Source: Burkholderia pyrrocinia (lineage in GTDB: Bacteria > Pseudomonadota > Gammaproteobacteria > Burkholderiales > Burkholderiaceae). Taken from it: DNA of 64,000 nt. Position 1 is the stretch's first letter. The number at the start of each line of letters is the position of its first letter. The notes under the pieces were generated by a model that made no database searches, had not been told where the DNA came from, and worked only from the letters and a program-made list of their open reading frames with translations. The position numbers and the translations under genes are program-made. Positions 18,635 through 27,465 of the stretch are shown one piece after another. The stretch spans positions 310,001-374,000 of the forward strand of contig NZ_CP011503.1 in NCBI RefSeq assembly GCF_001028665.1, given 5' to 3'.

Positions 18635-19864
18635 ATGAACACGCCGAACACCCATCGAGCAGGACTCCGAATGATCATGGTCGCGGCGGGCGTTGCGGCG
18701 CTGATGTCGCTGTCCGCGTGCGGCGGCTCCGGCTCGCTGAGCCAGGGCACCGGCGGCGGATCGGGTTCGGGCAATACGACGGCCGCGACCGGCGGCACGA
18801 GCACGGGCAACGGCACGGGCAACGGCTCCGGCAGCGGGTCGGGGAGCGGCTCGACCGTCGGCGGCACCGGCAGCGGCTCCGGCGGCACCTCGGGCACCGG
18901 CACCTCGGCCAATGCGCTCGGCCAGACGATCGATACGTCGAGCAATATCGTGACGGCCGCGGGCGGCGCCGTATCCGGCGTCGGCACGGCGATCGCCGGC
19001 CAGTCGCTGCCGGGCACGAACGCGGCGACCACACAGGGGCTCGGCACCGTCGTGCAGGACGCCGGCGCGGCCGTCACGACGCTCGGCAACGGCGTCGGGT
19101 CCGGGCTCGGCCAGCTCGGCGCGTCGTCGAATCCGGTCGGCACGACGGTCGCGAGCACGGGCGGCGTGGCCACGAACCTCGGCAACGCGGTCGCCGCGAC
19201 GGGCGGCGTCGTGTCGAGTCTCGGCGCCAGCGGGTCGGCGCTGGCACCGCTCGCGCCCGTCACGTCGCCCGTCGGCGGCGCGATCACGACGCTCGGCAAT
19301 ACGATCGCGGGCGGCGGCGCGACGCTCGGCACGCAGTTGTCGACCGGCCCCGTCGCGCAGGTCACGGGCGCCGCCAGCTCGGCGATCACGCCGATCACGT
19401 CGACGGTCGGGTCGGTCACGCAGACCGTCGCGTCGAGCACGCCGCTCGGCGCGCCGCTCACGAACCTCGTGACGACGATCGGCAACGGCGTCGCGAACGC
19501 CGGCACGACGATCGCGAAAACCGGCGGCAATCCGGTGACGACCGGCGTCGGCAACGTCGTGACGGCGACCGGCAACACGGTAGCGACCGCGGGCACGACG
19601 CTGCTCGGCGGTGGCGGCGCCGCGACGAATCCGCTCGCGCCGGTCACGGGGCTCCTGTCGACGGGCGCGCTCGGTGGCGCGACGGGCGGCAGCAACCCGG
19701 CTGGCGCGCTCACGTCGGCGGTCGGCACCGTGACGGGAGCAGTGTCGGGTGCGGCCGGCGGCTCGCCCGTCGCGGGGTTGACGGGCAGCACCGGCGCAAT
19801 CTCGAAGACGGGCGGCGGCGTGCTCGCGCCCGTGACGACGACGCTCGGCGCGCTGGTCAAATAA
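18635..19864 (+). CDS. Low-complexity Gly/Thr/Ser/Ala-rich lipoprotein
   Basis: 409 aa. The N-terminus has a basic stretch, a hydrophobic helix and a lipobox ALMSLSACGG, so the protein is expected to be lipidated at the cysteine around residue 29. The rest is almost free of charged residues: a Gly/Ser/Thr linker (TGGGSGSGN type), then loosely repeated GxxxTTLGNxV and ATGGxxxxLG units. It resembles Burkholderia proteins annotated as collagen-like or low-complexity lipoproteins, though no clean Gly-X-Y run is seen. I cannot assign a function; a surface or extended structural role is plausible. Confidence 0.75.
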   Translation: MNTPNTHRAGLRMIMVAAGVAALMSLSACGGSGSLSQGTGGGSGSGNTTAATGGTSTGNGTGNGSGSGSGSGSTVGGTGSGSGGTSGTGTSANALGQTIDTSSNIVTAAGGAVSGVGTAIAGQSLPGTNAATTQGLGTVVQDAGAAVTTLGNGVGSGLGQLGASSNPVGTTVASTGGVATNLGNAVAATGGVVSSLGASGSALAPLAPVTSPVGGAITTLGNTIAGGGATLGTQLSTGPVAQVTGAASSAITPITSTVGSVTQTVASSTPLGAPLTNLVTTIGNGVANAGTTIAKTGGNPVTTGVGNVVTATGNTVATAGTTLLGGGGAATNPLAPVTGLLSTGALGGATGGSNPAGALTSAVGTVTGAVSGAAGGSPVAGLTGSTGAISKTGGGVLAPVTTTLGALVK

Positions 19865-20246
19865 GCCGCCGGCTCGCGCGGCGCCCGCATCGTCGTCGAC
19901 GGTCGGGCGCCTCAGCCTCAGCCTCAGCCTCAGCCTCAGCCTCAGCCTCAGCCTCAGCCTCAGCCTCAGCCTCAGCCTCAGCCTCAGCCGCAGCCTCAAC
20001 CTCAACCTCAACCTCAACCTCGGCCTCGGCCTCGGCCTCAGCCGCATCGTCAACCGTCATTCGGCATCCCCGGCCCCGCCTCCGATCCCTTCCTTTTCCC
20101 GACAGTCCGCCTCCAATCGGCCATCGAAATCGGTCCTGAAAGCAAGACACGTTAAACTCTCACCTCGCGTGGTGCGCCGCCCGCACCCGCCATCCATCGC
20201 CAGCCGCGTGCCCTCGGGCCGCCCCCGACCCATGGAGTGAGTGTCA
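19865..20246. other. 382-bp intergenic region dominated by a hexamer repeat
   Basis: Contains the hexanucleotide tract (19909-20043, listed separately). A TTAAACT element (about 20151) lies roughly 95 bp before the PRC-domain gene and could be its -10. No gene otherwise; the acidic EAEA frame on the minus strand is just the repeat translated. Confidence 0.6.
19909..20043 (+). repeat. Hexanucleotide microsatellite (GCCTCA)n, about 22 units
   Basis: Thirteen perfect GCCTCA units (19909-19986) are followed by variant units: GCCGCA, GCCTCA, several ACCTCA, then GCCTCG, ending in GCCTCAGCC. The unit is a multiple of three, so open frames pass through it (Ser-Ala on plus, Glu-Ala on minus). It is intergenic, 45 bp after the lipoprotein stop. 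Such tracts are prone to slippage. Confidence 0.95.
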
Positions 20247-21212
20247 ATGAGCGGCGGACTTCCGTTTCCCGCATCCCGCAAGTCGTTTCCGTCGTCGACG
20301 GTCTTCCCGATTCTCGCCGCCGCCGTGCTGCTGTCCGGCTGCGGGCTGCTGCCGGTCCAGAATCCGCCCGCGCCGATCAGCGAGGCGCTCGTCGAACCCG
20401 TCGAGGAAACCGCCGGCGAGCCGCTGACGATGCCGCCCGTGCCGGCGCCGACGCAGCCGGAAGAACCGGAAGCGCCGAAGAAGCCGCATCGCGAGGTGAC
20501 GCGCCCGAAGCCCGTGCAGCGCCCGGAAACGCCTACGCCGCCGCCCCCGCCGCCCGCGCCGCTCGTCGCGACGCGCGTGCTCGACCGCACCCAGATCCAT
20601 GCGCTGCTCGACAGCGAAGTCGCGCGCCGCAACGGCAAGGTGATCGGCCGCGCGGTCGACATGGTCACCGACGCGAGCGGCAAGCCGCACGAGATGATCG
20701 TCAACCTGCAGGGCTTCATGGGCGTCGGCGACCGCAAGGTCATCTTCCCGTGGAACGTGTTCCGCTTCACGCCGGGCGGCAAACAGGAGCCGATCGTGCT
20801 CGACGTGCCGTCGGGTGACCTGCCACCGGCCGCGCGGCCGAAGGCCGTGCCGCTGTCGGGCTCCGCCGCGGCGTCGCCCGCGACGCGGCTGCCGATGCTC
20901 GACAGCGATGTCGAGCGCCCGAACGGCACGAAGATCGGCCGCATCGTCGACGTGCTGATCGACCGCGCCGCGCAACCGCAGGCCGTCGTGCTCGACCTCG
21001 GCGGGCTCGTCAATACCGACCGCCGCTCGATCGCCGCGAACTGGGCCGCGCTGCGCTTCGTCACGCGCGACAAGGCGCTGCATCCGCAACTCGACCTGAA
21101 CGACGCGCAGATCAAGGCGTCGCCGCCCTACGCGGCCGACAAGCCGATCGTCGCGGTCTCGCCGCCCCCTGCCGCCCCCGTGCCGGCTTCGTCTGCGAGT
21201 GCCACCCGATGA
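20247..21212 (+). CDS. PRC-barrel domain lipoprotein
   Basis: About 321 aa. Signal segment and lipobox (AAAVLLSGCGLL), then a Pro/Glu-rich spacer (PTQPEEPEAPKKPHRE, PTPPPPPPAP), then two PRC-barrel-like units (GKVIGRAVDMVTDASGKPHE and GTKIGRIVDVLIDRAAQPQA). PRC barrels bind partners or RNA in other families; here it is probably an envelope adaptor. GGAG (20234-20237) lies 9 nt before the ATG at 20247, favouring it over the GTG six bases upstream. The stop overlaps the MFS gene start (ATGA), so the two are translationally coupled. Confidence 0.82.
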   Translation: MSGGLPFPASRKSFPSSTVFPILAAAVLLSGCGLLPVQNPPAPISEALVEPVEETAGEPLTMPPVPAPTQPEEPEAPKKPHREVTRPKPVQRPETPTPPPPPPAPLVATRVLDRTQIHALLDSEVARRNGKVIGRAVDMVTDASGKPHEMIVNLQGFMGVGDRKVIFPWNVFRFTPGGKQEPIVLDVPSGDLPPAARPKAVPLSGSAAASPATRLPMLDSDVERPNGTKIGRIVDVLIDRAAQPQAVVLDLGGLVNTDRRSIAANWAALRFVTRDKALHPQLDLNDAQIKASPPYAADKPIVAVSPPPAAPVPASSASATR

Positions 21213-22477
21213 CGATCAAGCATTCCGTCAGCGTACGCAGTCTCCGGTCCCTCGACTGGCTCAACTTCTTCGTTGCAAACGTTCAAACAGGGTTCGGTCC
21301 GTTCATCGCGTCCTACCTCGCGTCGCACAAGTGGACGCAGGGCGAGATCGGCATGGTGCTGTCGATCGGCACGATCAGCGCGATGGTCAGCCAGGTGCCG
21401 GGCGGCGCGGCCGTCGATGCGCTGAAGAACAAGAAGGGCGCGGCCGCGTGGGCGATCGCGGCCATCATCCTGTCCGCGGTGCTGCTCGCGTCGAGCCCGA
21501 CGATCGTGCCGGTGATCGCCGCCGAGGTGTTCCACGGTTTCGCGAGCTGCATGCTCGTGCCGGCGATGGCCGCGATCTCGTTCTCGCTCGTCGGCCGCGC
21601 GGACCTCGGCGACCGGCTCGGCCGCAACGCACGCTGGGCATCGATCGGCAGCGCGGTCGCAGCGGGCCTGATGGGGCTCACCGGCGAATACTTCTCCGCG
21701 CGCGCGGTGTTCTGGCTGACCGCGGTGCTGGCGCTGCCCGCGCTGTTCGCGCTCGCGATGATCCAGCCGACGCACGAGGTGATCCCGCAATCGTCGAAGC
21801 CCGACGATCACGGCACTCACGACGAAGCCGGCGAACGCGAAACGCTGCTCGAACTGCTGCGCGACCGCCGGATGCTGATCTTCGCGGCGTGCGTCGTGCT
21901 GTTCCACCTGTCGAACGCGGCGATGCTCAACCTCGCGGCCGGCGAAGTCACGGCCGGGATGGGCGAGAACGTGCAGCTCGTGATCGCCGCGTGCATCATC
22001 GTGCCGCAGGCGATCGTCGCGATGCTGTCGCCATGGGTCGGCCGCTCCGCGCAACGCTGGGGGCGCCGGCCGATCCTGCTGCTCGGCTTCTCCGCGCTGC
22101 CGGTGCGCGCGCTGCTGTTCGCCGGCGTGAGCAGCCCGTACCTGCTCGTGCCGGTACAGATGCTCGACGGCATCAGCGCCGCCGTGTTCGGCGTGATGCT
22201 GCCGCTGATCGCGGCCGACGTCGCGGGCGGCAAGGGCCGCTATAACCTGTGTATCGGGCTGTTCGGGCTCGCGGCCGGGATCGGCGCGACGCTCAGCACG
22301 GCCGCGGCCGGCTACGTCGCCGATCACTTCGGCAACGCGGTCAGCTTCTTCGGGCTCGCGGGCGCGGGTGCGCTCGCGGTGCTGCTGGTCTGGCTCGTGA
22401 TGCCCGAAACGCGCGTCGAGAACGGCGACGCAGCGGCCGACGAGCCGGCCGCCGCGTCGCCCAAACAGGCGCACTGA
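21209..22477 (+). CDS. MFS transporter
   Basis: 422-aa inner-membrane major facilitator with about 12 hydrophobic helices. Recognisable elements are the N-terminal DWLNFFVANVQTGFGPFIAS, the inter-helix segment RADLGDRLGRNARWASIGSA and the central cytosolic loop. The substrate is unknown; the sequence resembles drug/organic-solute exporters. It overlaps the preceding lipoprotein gene by 4 bp and is 41 bp before the FUSC gene, so the three probably form one operon. Confidence 0.9.
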   Translation: MTIKHSVSVRSLRSLDWLNFFVANVQTGFGPFIASYLASHKWTQGEIGMVLSIGTISAMVSQVPGGAAVDALKNKKGAAAWAIAAIILSAVLLASSPTIVPVIAAEVFHGFASCMLVPAMAAISFSLVGRADLGDRLGRNARWASIGSAVAAGLMGLTGEYFSARAVFWLTAVLALPALFALAMIQPTHEVIPQSSKPDDHGTHDEAGERETLLELLRDRRMLIFAACVVLFHLSNAAMLNLAAGEVTAGMGENVQLVIAACIIVPQAIVAMLSPWVGRSAQRWGRRPILLLGFSALPVRALLFAGVSSPYLLVPVQMLDGISAAVFGVMLPLIAADVAGGKGRYNLCIGLFGLAAGIGATLSTAAAGYVADHFGNAVSFFGLAGAGALAVLLVWLVMPETRVENGDAAADEPAAASPKQAH

Positions 22478-22518
22478 GCGCAGCGCGCCGCCGTTACCCG
22501 CTTCTTGGCCGACTCACG

Positions 22519-23085
22519 ATGGATACGATCAGGACACTCAACGAAGCCCGCCAGCAGATCCAGCAGTCGATCTTCGATCTGTTCAAGGGGCTGACCTTCA
22601 GCGAGCGTTTCGTGCAAGGCGTGCTGATGGCCATCCAGGCCGTCTGCGGCGCGTGCCTCGCGTACACGATCGGGCGTGCGCTGCACACCGAGCAGGCCGT
22701 GTGGGCGGCGGTCACCGCGATCGCCGTCACGCAGCACAACTACTCGGACACGATGTCGCTGTCCCGCGACCAGTTCATCGGCGCGATGATCGGCGGCGTG
22801 CTCGGCTTCGCGGGCGCCGCGCTCGGCGGCGATCGCCTCGTCGCCTATGCGCTCGCGGTCGCGCTCACGATCGTCTGCTGCTGGTGCCTGAACGTCGGCA
22901 GCGCGGCACGGCTCGGCGGCGTGACCGCGACGATCGTGCTGCTGTTTCCGGGCAACGGCCCGCTGTGGGACATTCCGCTGATGCGGCTCGGCGAGGTGAC
23001 GCTCGGTACCGTGTGTGCGCTGGGCGTGTGCTGGGCGATGTCGAGAATCGAGCGGCGCTGGTTCCGCCGCGCGGCGGCAAAGTGA
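22519..23085 (+). CDS. FUSC-family inner-membrane protein
   Basis: 188-aa membrane protein resembling the transmembrane half of fusaric-acid-resistance (FUSC) or aromatic acid exporter proteins. After a short cytosolic N-terminus (MDTIRTLNEARQQIQQSIFD), there are about five helices with the FUSC-like AVWAAVTAIAVTQHN and RLGGVTATIVLLFPG. It lacks the large cytosolic half of full-length family members (about 600-700 aa), so it is a short, standalone version. Its cargo is unknown. Third gene of the lipoprotein-MFS-FUSC set, ending before a strong hairpin. Confidence 0.85.
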   Translation: MDTIRTLNEARQQIQQSIFDLFKGLTFSERFVQGVLMAIQAVCGACLAYTIGRALHTEQAVWAAVTAIAVTQHNYSDTMSLSRDQFIGAMIGGVLGFAGAALGGDRLVAYALAVALTIVCCWCLNVGSAARLGGVTATIVLLFPGNGPLWDIPLMRLGEVTLGTVCALGVCWAMSRIERRWFRRAAAK

Positions 23086-23089
23086 CGCG

Positions 23090-23113
23090 GTTGCCGGGCG
23101 CGCGCCCGGCAAC
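23090..23113. terminator. 24-nt perfect inverted repeat between convergent FUSC and RcnB genes
   Basis: GTTGCCGGGCGC/GCGCCCGGCAAC, a perfect 24-nt palindrome. It lies between the stop of the FUSC gene and the stop of the RcnB-like gene. Without a clear T run it is more a transcription barrier or RNA-stabilising hairpin than a textbook terminator. Confidence 0.55.
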
Positions 23114-23133
23114 AGGATAAACGGCGGGAAACG

Positions 23134-23526
23134 TTACTGGCCGATCTGCAGCACGATGCCCGAGCCGATCTGCACGAGCAGGTGATCGCCGCCCACGCCG
23201 ACCCACTGATAACCGCGCGGCGGCGGGCTCAGATGGTAGCCGCGCCAGTCGTCGATCACGTACTGGCGGTCGCGGAATTCGTCGGGCAACCGGTCGCCCT
23301 TGTGCCAGTCGCGGCGCGGCTGGTCAGCCCAGCGCGGCGGCACGTCGTCCTCGCGGTGCATCGCCTGGCCGGGCGGCATGTGTTTCGGGCCGTGGCCGCG
23401 GTGCATGCCGTGACCACCGTGGTTATCGTGCTTGTCGTAGTTGTCGTGATCCTGCGCCATCGCGGCCGGCGCGGCGCAACCTGCCGCGATCAGCGCGGCC
23501 AGCATCATGCTGTGCATCTTCTTCAT
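23134..23526 (-). CDS. RcnB-family periplasmic protein
   Basis: 130 aa from MKKMHSMMLAALIAAGCAAP, with a signal peptide ending near AMAQ. A His/Asp/Gly-rich stretch (DNYDKHDNHGGHGMHRGHGP) follows, then the RcnB fold signature RQYVIDDWRGYHLSPPPRGYQW ending VQIGSGIVLQIGQ. RcnB-type proteins are periplasmic and in E. coli modulate Ni/Co homeostasis; a metal role here is suggested by the His-rich segment only. It stands alone, convergent to the FUSC gene and just downstream of msbA orientation-wise (both minus). Confidence 0.85.
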   Translation of the reverse strand: MKKMHSMMLAALIAAGCAAPAAMAQDHDNYDKHDNHGGHGMHRGHGPKHMPPGQAMHREDDVPPRWADQPRRDWHKGDRLPDEFRDRQYVIDDWRGYHLSPPPRGYQWVGVGGDHLLVQIGSGIVLQIGQ

Positions 23527-23618
23527 CGTGCCTTCCCTCCGTGTTGTCACGTGGTGCGAAACGACTGGGCCCGCCCGATGAAGACTAGCACACCGGTCTG
23601 ACGCGAACGGAACGTGCG

Positions 23619-25400
23619 TCAAGCCGCCTGCTGCTGGTACTGGATCCGGTGCAGGTGCGCGTAGAGGCCGCCGTGGCGCAGCAGTTCGTCGTGGCTGCCC
23701 TCTTCGACGATCTTGCCGGCCTCGAGCACGAGGATGCGGTCCGCGCGCTCGATCGTCGACAGCCGGTGCGCGATCACGAGCGTCGTGCGACCTTCCATCA
23801 GCCGTTCGAGCGCGGCCTGCACGTGGCGCTCCGATTCCGAATCGAGCGCCGACGTCGCTTCGTCGAGGATCAGGATCGGCGCGTCCTTGTAGATCGCGCG
23901 CGCGATCGCGAGCCGCTGGCGCTGGCCGCCGGACAGCCGCATCCCGTTGCCGCCGACGAGCGTGTCGAGCCCGTCGGGCATCGCGGCGACCGCATCGGCG
24001 AGGTTCGCGGCCTCGAGCGCGGCCTGCACGCGCGCGCGGTCGGGCGTCTGCCCGTATGCGACGTTCGCGGCGATCGTGTCGTTGAACAGCACGACGTCCT
24101 GGCTGACCATCGCCATCTGCCCGCGCAGCGCGTGGAGGTCGTAGTCGGAAACCGCCACGCCGTCGACCATGATCGCGCCGTCCGTCGGGTCGAAGAAGCG
24201 CGGCAGCAGGTTCACGAGCGTCGTCTTGCCGCTGCCGGACGGGCCCGCGAGCGCGATCATTTCACCCGGCGCGACCTTGAACGAGATGCGGTCGAGCGTC
24301 GGCCGCTCGGTCGCGCCATAGTCGAACGACACGTTGCGGAACTCGATTTCGCCGCGCGCATGCGGCAGCGGCCGCCCGCCGCCCTGCGGCTCGGCCGGCT
24401 CGTCGATCAGCCCGAAGATCAGTTCGGCGGCCGTCATCCCGCGCTGCAGCGGCTGGTTGACGTCGATCAGGTGCTTGAGCGGCGAGATCACCAGCAGCAT
24501 CGACGTGACGAACGCGACGAAGCCGCCGACCGTCGTCTGGTCGTTGGTCGACTGCACGACCGCGATCGTGATCACGACCGCGAGCGCGATCGACGCAAGG
24601 AACTGCGTGAGCGGCTGGGCGAGACCGCCCGAGATCGTCATCCGCATCGCATAGCCGCGCAGGCGCTTGCTCATCGCGGTGAAGCGGTCCATCTCGTACG
24701 CTTCGCCGTTGTGCACCTTGACGACCTTGTAGCCGCCGACCGTCTCCTCGACGATGTACGACAGCTCGTTGGTCAGCGTCTGGTGCTCGCGGTTCAGGCG
24801 GCGCAGGCGGCGGTTGATCTTGCTGACGAGCCAGCCGATGCCGGGCAGGATCACCGCGACGATCAGCGTGAGCCGCCAGTTCAGGTAGAACAGGTAGCCG
24901 AGCAGGAAGATGACCGTCAGCGAATCGCGCACGAGCGTCACCATCACGCCCGTCAGCACCGACAGGATCTGGTTGACCTCGAACACGATCGCATTGATCA
25001 CCGTGCTCGCGGTTTCGCGCTGGAAGAACGACGCGCCCGTGTGGAGCATCCGCTGGAACATCTCGAGCCGCAGTTGCAGCAGGATGCGGTTCGATACGTA
25101 GTTGAGCAGGTAATTCGATGCGTACTGCGATACGCCGCGCACGAGCGCGAGGCCGATCACCGCGATCGGCACGTACCATTTCGCGCTGTCGCTGCCGTGC
25201 ACACCGAAGCCGTGGTCGAGAAGCGGCTTGAGCAGCGCAGGAATGCCGGCTTCGGTGGCCGCGACGACGCCCATCGTCATCACGGCGAGCACCACGATGC
25301 CAATGAGCGGACGGATGTACGGCCACAGGCGCTTGAGGACCGTGACCGGCGAGGTGCCGCTGCCGTCCATCGGTTTGCGAAGAGTGTTCTGGGTTTCCAA
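23619..25400 (-). CDS. msbA: Lipid A export ATP-binding/permease protein MsbA
   Basis: Half-size ABC exporter that flips lipid A-core across the inner membrane. 593 aa: six-helix TMD followed by an NBD with Walker [14 protein letters not shown], signature [15 protein letters not shown], Walker [16 protein letters not shown] and switch IAHRLSTIE. The TTG at 25398-25400 is used because AGAAGGA lies 6 nt upstream; the alternative ATG is 10 codons in and lacks such a site. It is divergent from the LPS glycosyltransferase cluster. The minus-strand promoter shows TATAAT at 25490-25495. Confidence 0.95.
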   Translation of the reverse strand: METQNTLRKPMDGSGTSPVTVLKRLWPYIRPLIGIVVLAVMTMGVVAATEAGIPALLKPLLDHGFGVHGSDSAKWYVPIAVIGLALVRGVSQYASNYLLNYVSNRILLQLRLEMFQRMLHTGASFFQRETASTVINAIVFEVNQILSVLTGVMVTLVRDSLTVIFLLGYLFYLNWRLTLIVAVILPGIGWLVSKINRRLRRLNREHQTLTNELSYIVEETVGGYKVVKVHNGEAYEMDRFTAMSKRLRGYAMRMTISGGLAQPLTQFLASIALAVVITIAVVQSTNDQTTVGGFVAFVTSMLLVISPLKHLIDVNQPLQRGMTAAELIFGLIDEPAEPQGGGRPLPHARGEIEFRNVSFDYGATERPTLDRISFKVAPGEMIALAGPSGSGKTTLVNLLPRFFDPTDGAIMVDGVAVSDYDLHALRGQMAMVSQDVVLFNDTIAANVAYGQTPDRARVQAALEAANLADAVAAMPDGLDTLVGGNGMRLSGGQRQRLAIARAIYKDAPILILDEATSALDSESERHVQAALERLMEGRTTLVIAHRLSTIERADRILVLEAGKIVEEGSHDELLRHGGLYAHLHRIQYQQQAA

Positions 25401-25489
25401 GGCAATCCTTCTTGAGCCGCGATGCGGCGCCCGGCGCGTGGCCGCCCGGGATTTCGCCCTTGTCGGGCGGGTGCCGAAAAGGGCTCAAC

Positions 25490-25495
25490 ATTATA
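25490..25495 (-). promoter_or_regulatory. -10 TATAAT of msbA
   Basis: Perfect TATAAT on the minus strand (ATTATA on plus), 90 bp before the msbA start codon. No matching -35 at 16-18 bp; upstream is very GC-rich. Confidence 0.5.
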
Positions 25496-25567
25496 GCTGC
25501 ACCGCCCCCGCCGGCACGGGCAAGGCCGATGCGACGGGCGGCCGGCGGCCCGCGGCCGGGCCGCGGG

Positions 25568-25573
25568 TATACT
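25568..25573 (+). promoter_or_regulatory. -10-like TATACT upstream of waaE-like gene
   Basis: TATACT within GCGGGTATACTGCCGC, 37 bp before the glycosyltransferase ATG and divergent from the msbA -10, about 75 bp away. No obvious -35. Confidence 0.4.
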
Positions 25574-25609
25574 GCCGCTCACCGTTTTCTCCGCCTTTCC
25601 GACGATTTC

Positions 25610-26362
25610 ATGGCTGAACCCTCCCTCGGCGTCGCCCTCATCGCCCTCAACGCGTCCGCGCGGCTCGCCCAGTGCCTCGCGGCGCTGTCGTTCGCCGACG
25701 ATGTCGTCGTCATCGACGGCGGCAGCACCGACGATACGGTCGCGATCGCACAGGCGCACGGCGCGCGCGTGATCGTCGAGCGCGACTGGCCGGGCTTCGG
25801 CCCGCAGAAGAACCGCGCGCTCGACGCGCTCGGCACCGACTGGATCCTGTCGCTCGATACCGACGAAGTCGTCAGCCCGGAACTCGCGCAGTCGATCCGC
25901 GACGCGATCCGCGCGCCGGCCGCGCAGGTCTATGCGCTCGACCGGCTGTCGAGCTTCTGCGGCCAGTGGATCCATCACAGCGGCTGGTATCCGGACTGGG
26001 TGCCGCGCCTGTTCCGGCGCGGCACCGCGCGCTTCTCGGACGATCTCGTGCACGAGCGTCTCGTGTTCGATACCGCCGCACAGCGCCTGCCCGGCAAGCT
26101 GCTGCACTACTCGTACGAAGACTTCGAAACCGTCGTGCGCAAGCTCGACGCGTATTCGACGGCCGGCGCGCGCCAGCGCCGCGCGGCCGGCCAGCGCGGC
26201 GGCTTCGGCAAGGCGCTCGCGCGCGGCGCCTGGGCGTTCGTGCGCACCTACGTGCTGCGGCGCGGGTTCCTCGACGGCCGCGCGGGCTTCATGATCGCCG
26301 TGTTCAACGCCGAAACCGTGTATTACCGCTTCCTGAAGCTCGGCCACGAACCGGCGCGCTGA
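25610..26362 (+). CDS. Family 2 glycosyltransferase, WaaE/KdtX-like (LPS inner core)
   Basis: 250 aa from MAEPSLGVALIALNASARLA. GT-A fold features are VVVIDGGSTDDTVAIAQAHGA and GFGPQKNRALDALGTDWILS, with DTDE as the metal-binding motif (SLDTDEVVS). The C-terminal YPDWVPRLFRRGTARFSD is typical of WaaE-like sugar transferases, which add glucose to the inner-core heptose. A short hydrophobic C-terminal segment is seen (GRAGFMIAVFNAETVYYRF). Donor and acceptor are inferred. It is first of the plus-strand LPS genes, opposite msbA. Confidence 0.85.
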   Translation: MAEPSLGVALIALNASARLAQCLAALSFADDVVVIDGGSTDDTVAIAQAHGARVIVERDWPGFGPQKNRALDALGTDWILSLDTDEVVSPELAQSIRDAIRAPAAQVYALDRLSSFCGQWIHHSGWYPDWVPRLFRRGTARFSDDLVHERLVFDTAAQRLPGKLLHYSYEDFETVVRKLDAYSTAGARQRRAAGQRGGFGKALARGAWAFVRTYVLRRGFLDGRAGFMIAVFNAETVYYRFLKLGHEPAR

Positions 26363-26405
26363 GCGCGCGCTCCTGCACGCCGCCTGTACGCGGCCGGCCC
26401 GGCGT

Positions 26406-26411
26406 TACAAT
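26406..26411 (+). promoter_or_regulatory. -10-like TACAAT upstream of second glycosyltransferase
   Basis: TACAAT within GGCGTTACAATGCCGGGC, 80 bp before the ATG at 26491. No clear -35. Confidence 0.3.
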
Positions 26412-26490
26412 GCCGGGCTGCCCGCGCCGCGCGCGCCCGAGCGGCTGCACCGCGCACCGCCCGCCACGACGACCACCGAATCCGACCGCC

Positions 26491-27333
26491 ATGTTCTCCA
26501 TCATCATCCCGACCTGGAACAACCTGCCGTACCTCAAGCTCGTCGTCGACAGCTTGCGCCGCCACTCCGCGTACGACCACCAGATCATCGTGCACGTGAA
26601 CGACGGCTCGGACGGCACGCTCGACTGGGTGCGCAGCGAAGGGATCGAGCACACCGCATCGCCGACCAACATCGGCATCTGCCATGCAGTGAACCTGGCC
26701 GCCGCGCGCGCGACGCGCGACTACGTCGTCTACATGAACGACGACATGTTCTGCTGTCCCGGCTGGGACAGGGCGCTCGTGCGCCGCATCGAACAGATGC
26801 CGACCGACCTCTTCATGCTGTCGGGCACAATGGTGGAGCCGGTCGACACGCGCAACCCGTGCGTCGTCGTCAGCAATTTCGGCCGCGACGCCGAGCATTT
26901 CGACGCCGCGGGCCTCGTCGAGGCAACCCCGCGTCTCGCGCGCGCGGACTGGCTCGGGTCGACCTGGCCGCCGACGCTCGTGCACCGCGACTGGTGGAAC
27001 CGCATCGGCGGCTACAGCAGCGAGCTGTCGCCCGGCATGAGCAGCGACAACGACTTCTCGATGAAATTCTGGGACGCCGGCTGCCGGATCTTCCTCGGCG
27101 TCGGCGACAGCCTCGTTTACCACTTCCAGCAGAAGAGCACGGGCAAGATCGTCAAGAACGACGGCCGCCGCCAGTTCCTCAACAAATGGGGCATGACCCA
27201 GGCCACGTTCGACCGCTACTACCTGCATCGCGGCGAACCGGCCGGCACGCGCATCGCACTCGACACGCCGGCTGTCGCCGGGCGCCTGAAGCGCGCGCTG
27301 CTGCGTTCGCGGATCAAGCGCGCATTCAGCTGA
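26491..27333 (+). CDS. Family 2 glycosyltransferase
   Basis: 280 aa from MFSIIIPTWNNLPYLKLVVD. A GT-A core is evident: VHVNDGSDGTLDWV, then TNIGICHAVNLAAARA and the metal-binding VYMNDDMFCCPGWD. A GNT-like W-x-x-GGYSSELSPGMSSDND acceptor/base region follows. It lies between the WaaE-like gene and the ligase, so it probably adds a core or O-antigen sugar. The specific sugar is not readable from the sequence. Confidence 0.85.
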   Translation: MFSIIIPTWNNLPYLKLVVDSLRRHSAYDHQIIVHVNDGSDGTLDWVRSEGIEHTASPTNIGICHAVNLAAARATRDYVVYMNDDMFCCPGWDRALVRRIEQMPTDLFMLSGTMVEPVDTRNPCVVVSNFGRDAEHFDAAGLVEATPRLARADWLGSTWPPTLVHRDWWNRIGGYSSELSPGMSSDNDFSMKFWDAGCRIFLGVGDSLVYHFQQKSTGKIVKNDGRRQFLNKWGMTQATFDRYYLHRGEPAGTRIALDTPAVAGRLKRALLRSRIKRAFS

Positions 27334-27374
27334 TCAGCCCCCCAAAACGACACAGAAACCTGCCCTGCTTCGCG

Positions 27375-27380
27375 TATACT
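27375..27380 (+). promoter_or_regulatory. -10-like TATACT upstream of O-antigen ligase gene
   Basis: TATACT within CGCGTATACTGCGCCG, 86 bp before the ligase ATG. No clear -35. Confidence 0.35.
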
Positions 27381-27465
27381 GCGCCGTTCGTCCCGAGGCT
27401 CCCGCCGGGACGCGCGGCGCGAGCATGATGTCCGCAAGCCGCATTCGTCCATTCGACAGGTTCCG

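Noticed and set aside
18352..19890. 512-codon minus-strand frame rich in Pro/Val/Ala
   Set aside because: It is the reverse complement of the Gly/Thr-rich lipoprotein gene; no start signal, no recognisable domain, whereas the plus frame has a lipobox and start.
19909..20043. Considered as a CRISPR array or direct-repeat origin (iterons)
   Set aside because: A 6-bp unit without spacers is a microsatellite; iterons and CRISPR repeats are longer and separated.
19857..20150. 97-codon minus-strand frame with a long Glu-Ala run
   Set aside because: Only the hexamer repeat read in one frame; no conserved flanks.
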